The notes under the pieces: model-generated | What the model was told of the DNA's origin: nothing | The model's database searches: none | What the model saw: only the letters and a program-made list of their open reading frames with translations | Source: an uncultured Alistipes sp. | GTDB lineage: Bacteria; Bacteroidota; Bacteroidia; Bacteroidales; Rikenellaceae | Direction: 5' to 3' | Assembly: GCA_900769525.1 (NCBI GenBank) | Contig: CAAGGY010000179.1 | Location: 1 to 8,698, forward strand | DNA: 8,698 bases | Shown here: positions 7,234 through 8,698 of the stretch, piece after piece | Layout of the letters: every line of letters begins with the position of its first letter | How positions within the stretch are numbered: position 1 is the first letter of the stretch | Made by a program: the position numbers and the translations under genes

Positions 7234-8583
7234 ATGAAAAGCGTAAAATTTCTCTTGCTTGCTGCTGCTATGTTCGTAGGCTACACAGCTTCAGCACAGG
7301 ATTTTAGCGATGACAAACTCTATGGCAAGTGGGGTGCTACTGCCGAGGAGCGTGCATCAAACATCGGTGCAAGTAACTTCCTTAAGGAGGCTATGGATGC
7401 TAAGGACTATGCAGCTGCTACTGTTAACTTCCAGCAGCTCATTCAGAACTGCCCAGCAGCATCTGTAAACACCTTTACTCGTGGTACTACTCTCTACAAG
7501 AACCGCATCAACCGTGCTCGTAACCTCGATGAGAAGCGCCGCTTGGTTGACTCGTTGTTCCTTATCCACGATATGCGTATCCAGTACTTTGGCGACGACC
7601 TTAAGTATGGTCGTGACTATATCCTCGACCTTAAGGCTCGTGACGTCATCAAGTACAGCTCTTCAGACCGTGAGTTCTTGCGTAAGAGCCTTAAGGATGC
7701 TATCGAGGCAGCTATGGTTGCTAACACAGTAAAGCTCGATATCGCTGCTATGTACTTCAAGAGCCTCTGCGACGACTTCAAGTTCGACGATAACATCACC
7801 AGCGAGATGGTTCTTGGTGAGTATGAGCGCCTTACTCCATACTTCGAGGCTGCTACTGACGAGGCAGGTCTTGGTCAGAAGAAGATTTTTGAGGATAGCT
7901 TCGCTGATAGCGGTGCTGCAAACTGCGAGAACCTTGAGGCACTCTTCAGCCAGAAGCTCGCTGCTAATCCAGACGACACTGAGCTCTTGTCACAGGCTGT
8001 AGCTTTGATGTCACGTGCAAGCTGCTCAAGCGACTTCTTCTTCGAGATCACTGAGCGTTACTACACTATCAACCCATCTTCTGAGACTGCGTTGTTCCTT
8101 GCTAAGGGCTTCCAGGATCGTAAGGAGAACGACAAGGCTCTCAAGTACTTGCGTGAGGCTTTGGCTGTTGAGGCTGACCCTGCAAAGAAGGAGTCGCTCT
8201 ATGCTCAGATTGCTATCATCGAGCTCAGCGCAGGCAACTACTCTAAGGCTGCTGATGCTGCTCGTGCTTTGCATAGCATCAACCCTCAGAATGGTTACTC
8301 ATACTTCATCCTCGGTCAGTGCTACGCTTCATCATCATGCGCAAGCGATAAGATTGGTGGTGCTTCAGTATATTGGGCTGCTTACGACGCTATGACTCAG
8401 GCTGTTGACTTGCTTAGCCACGAGCCAGAGGTTCAGAAAGTTGCCCGTTCACTCGCAGGTGCTTACCGCTCAGCGTTCCCAACTCAGGAGACTTGCTTCT
8501 TCGCAGAGCTCTCAGCAGGTCAGGGCTACACTGTTAGCTGTGGCTTCGCATCTGGTAAGCGTACAACTGTTCGTTACCGTTAA
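7234..8583 (+). CDS. Secreted/periplasmic tetratricopeptide-repeat protein, function unknown
   Basis: The 449-residue product has a clear signal peptide with K2 and K5, a hydrophobic stretch at about 6-17, and a probable cut after SA (20-21) just before QD. The body is almost all helical, with TPR-like units at about 47-80, 245-280, 283-316, 319-352 and 353-396. TPRs bind other proteins, so a scaffold or assembly role in the periplasm or at the outer membrane is likely, perhaps with the barrel protein encoded just upstream; that partnership is inferred from neighbourhood only. The mature chain has eight cysteines (73, 179, 231, 264, 363, 369, 421, 436), which could form disulfides. Codon choice differs from upstream genes: only 2 of 39 serines use TCG, suggesting strong expression. 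The C-terminal segment after about 420 (GQGYTVSCGF) looks like a short beta-rich end. Confidence 0.85.
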   Translation: MKSVKFLLLAAAMFVGYTASAQDFSDDKLYGKWGATAEERASNIGASNFLKEAMDAKDYAAATVNFQQLIQNCPAASVNTFTRGTTLYKNRINRARNLDEKRRLVDSLFLIHDMRIQYFGDDLKYGRDYILDLKARDVIKYSSSDREFLRKSLKDAIEAAMVANTVKLDIAAMYFKSLCDDFKFDDNITSEMVLGEYERLTPYFEAATDEAGLGQKKIFEDSFADSGAANCENLEALFSQKLAANPDDTELLSQAVALMSRASCSSDFFFEITERYYTINPSSETALFLAKGFQDRKENDKALKYLREALAVEADPAKKESLYAQIAIIELSAGNYSKAADAARALHSINPQNGYSYFILGQCYASSSCASDKIGGASVYWAAYDAMTQAVDLLSHEPEVQKVARSLAGAYRSAFPTQETCFFAELSAGQGYTVSCGFASGKRTTVRYR

Positions 8584-8588
8584 TTCAA

Positions 8589-8624
8589 AGGTGTAAATTG
8601 TTGAGCGTTATGCACTTTACACTT
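8589..8624 (+). other. Stem-loop enclosing the start codon of the last ORF
   Basis: Bases 8589-8597 pair with 8616-8624 over nine positions (one G-T wobble), leaving an 18-base loop that contains the ATG at 8610. A hairpin here could influence how often the downstream gene is translated. It lacks a T-run, so it is not an obvious terminator for the TPR gene. Its function is inference. Confidence 0.35.
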
Positions 8625-8681
8625 CGTAGATATGCACTGTTAGCACTCTCCTTTGCGGGGAGTGCTACATTGCTATTCTCG
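8610..8681 (+). CDS. N-terminus of a probable membrane-anchored or exported protein, possibly LptC; 3' truncated by adapter
   Basis: The ATG at 8610 opens a frame of 24 native codons: a basic start (R6, R7) followed by a hydrophobic stretch from about residue 8 to 23, fitting a signal peptide or a single N-terminal membrane anchor. It starts 26 bases after the TPR gene. In many Bacteroidales genomes the coaX / outer-membrane protein / TPR series is followed by lptC, whose product (periplasmic bridge of the lipopolysaccharide transporter) has just such an N-terminal anchor. The LptC identity therefore rests on remembered gene order, not on domain sequence. The frame stays open to the window end, but the residues after S24 (RSEEH) are encoded by sequencing adapter and should be discarded. 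A TTG at 8601 is a possible alternative start. Confidence 0.45.
8641..8667 (+). other. Perfectly placed 11-bp stem-loop inside the last partial ORF
   Basis: TAGCACTCTCC (8641-8651) pairs with GGGGAGTGCTA (8657-8667) over 11 positions with one T-G wobble and a 5-base loop. No T-run follows (CATTGCTATTC), so it is a weak candidate for intrinsic termination. It falls within the segment that would encode the hydrophobic N-terminus. It may be an mRNA structure, an attenuator, or a library artefact given its closeness to the adapter junction. Confidence 0.4.
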
Positions 8682-8698
8682 AGATCGGAAGAGCACAC
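8682..8698 (+). other. Illumina TruSeq adapter remnant (not genomic)
   Basis: The final 17 bases, AGATCGGAAGAGCACAC, are identical to the beginning of the standard Illumina TruSeq read-1 3' adapter. They sit exactly at the end of the sequence, as expected when a read runs through a short insert into the adapter and is not trimmed before assembly. A chance 17-base match at this position is very unlikely. The genomic sequence should be taken to end at about 8681; the first A may be shared with the A-tail used in library ligation. Confidence 0.97.

Noticed and set aside
8609..8638. Direct repeat TATGCACT at 8609-8616 and 8631-8638
   Set aside because: Only eight bases with two copies; likely chance. 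The ATG in the second copy meets a stop after three codons, so it is not an alternative start.
1..8698. Mobile element, CRISPR array, tRNA/rRNA, defence or novel multi-gene system
   Set aside because: No transposase or integrase, no spaced repeats, no RNA gene signatures and no effector-like genes were seen; the window is nearly filled with conserved housekeeping and envelope genes.

Overview
The window looks like a chromosomal housekeeping segment from a member of the Bacteroidales (phylum Bacteroidota). The evidence is the types and order of the genes: RNase G, Mfd, type III pantothenate kinase, an outer-membrane barrel protein, a secreted TPR protein and the start of a probable LptC-like gene. 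Several starts also lack a clear Shine-Dalgarno sequence and have A-rich leaders. The genus cannot be settled from this sequence.

All genes are on the plus strand. Bases 1-36 are the last codons of a very basic small protein, possibly a bS22/AURKAIP1-COX24-type ribosomal protein. A strong hairpin at 52-89 probably ends that transcript. Then come rng (123-1667), mfd (1691-5032, 23 bases after rng) and coaX (5048-5785, 15 bases after mfd). A predicted outer-membrane beta-barrel gene (5766-7181) overlaps the end of coaX by 20 bases. After a 52-base AT-rich spacer comes a signal-peptide TPR protein (7234-8583). Twenty-six bases later is the first part of an ORF with a hydrophobic N-terminus (8610-8681). 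No internal terminator is evident after 89, so the genes could be co-transcribed, although the AT-rich spacer before the TPR gene may hold an extra promoter.

By known family roles, RNase G matures and degrades RNA and Mfd links stalled transcription to excision repair. CoaX starts CoA synthesis from pantothenate. The last three genes belong to the cell envelope. I see no mobile element, CRISPR array, tRNA, rRNA or defence system, and no good candidate for a new biological system.

The most consequential observation is technical. The last 17 bases (8682-8698) are identical to the start of the Illumina TruSeq read-1 adapter, so genomic sequence ends at about 8681. Other points worth a look are two hairpins around the start of the last ORF, a perfect 16-base AT palindrome just before the TPR gene, an AT-rich tail in coaX, and very different serine codon use in the TPR gene.
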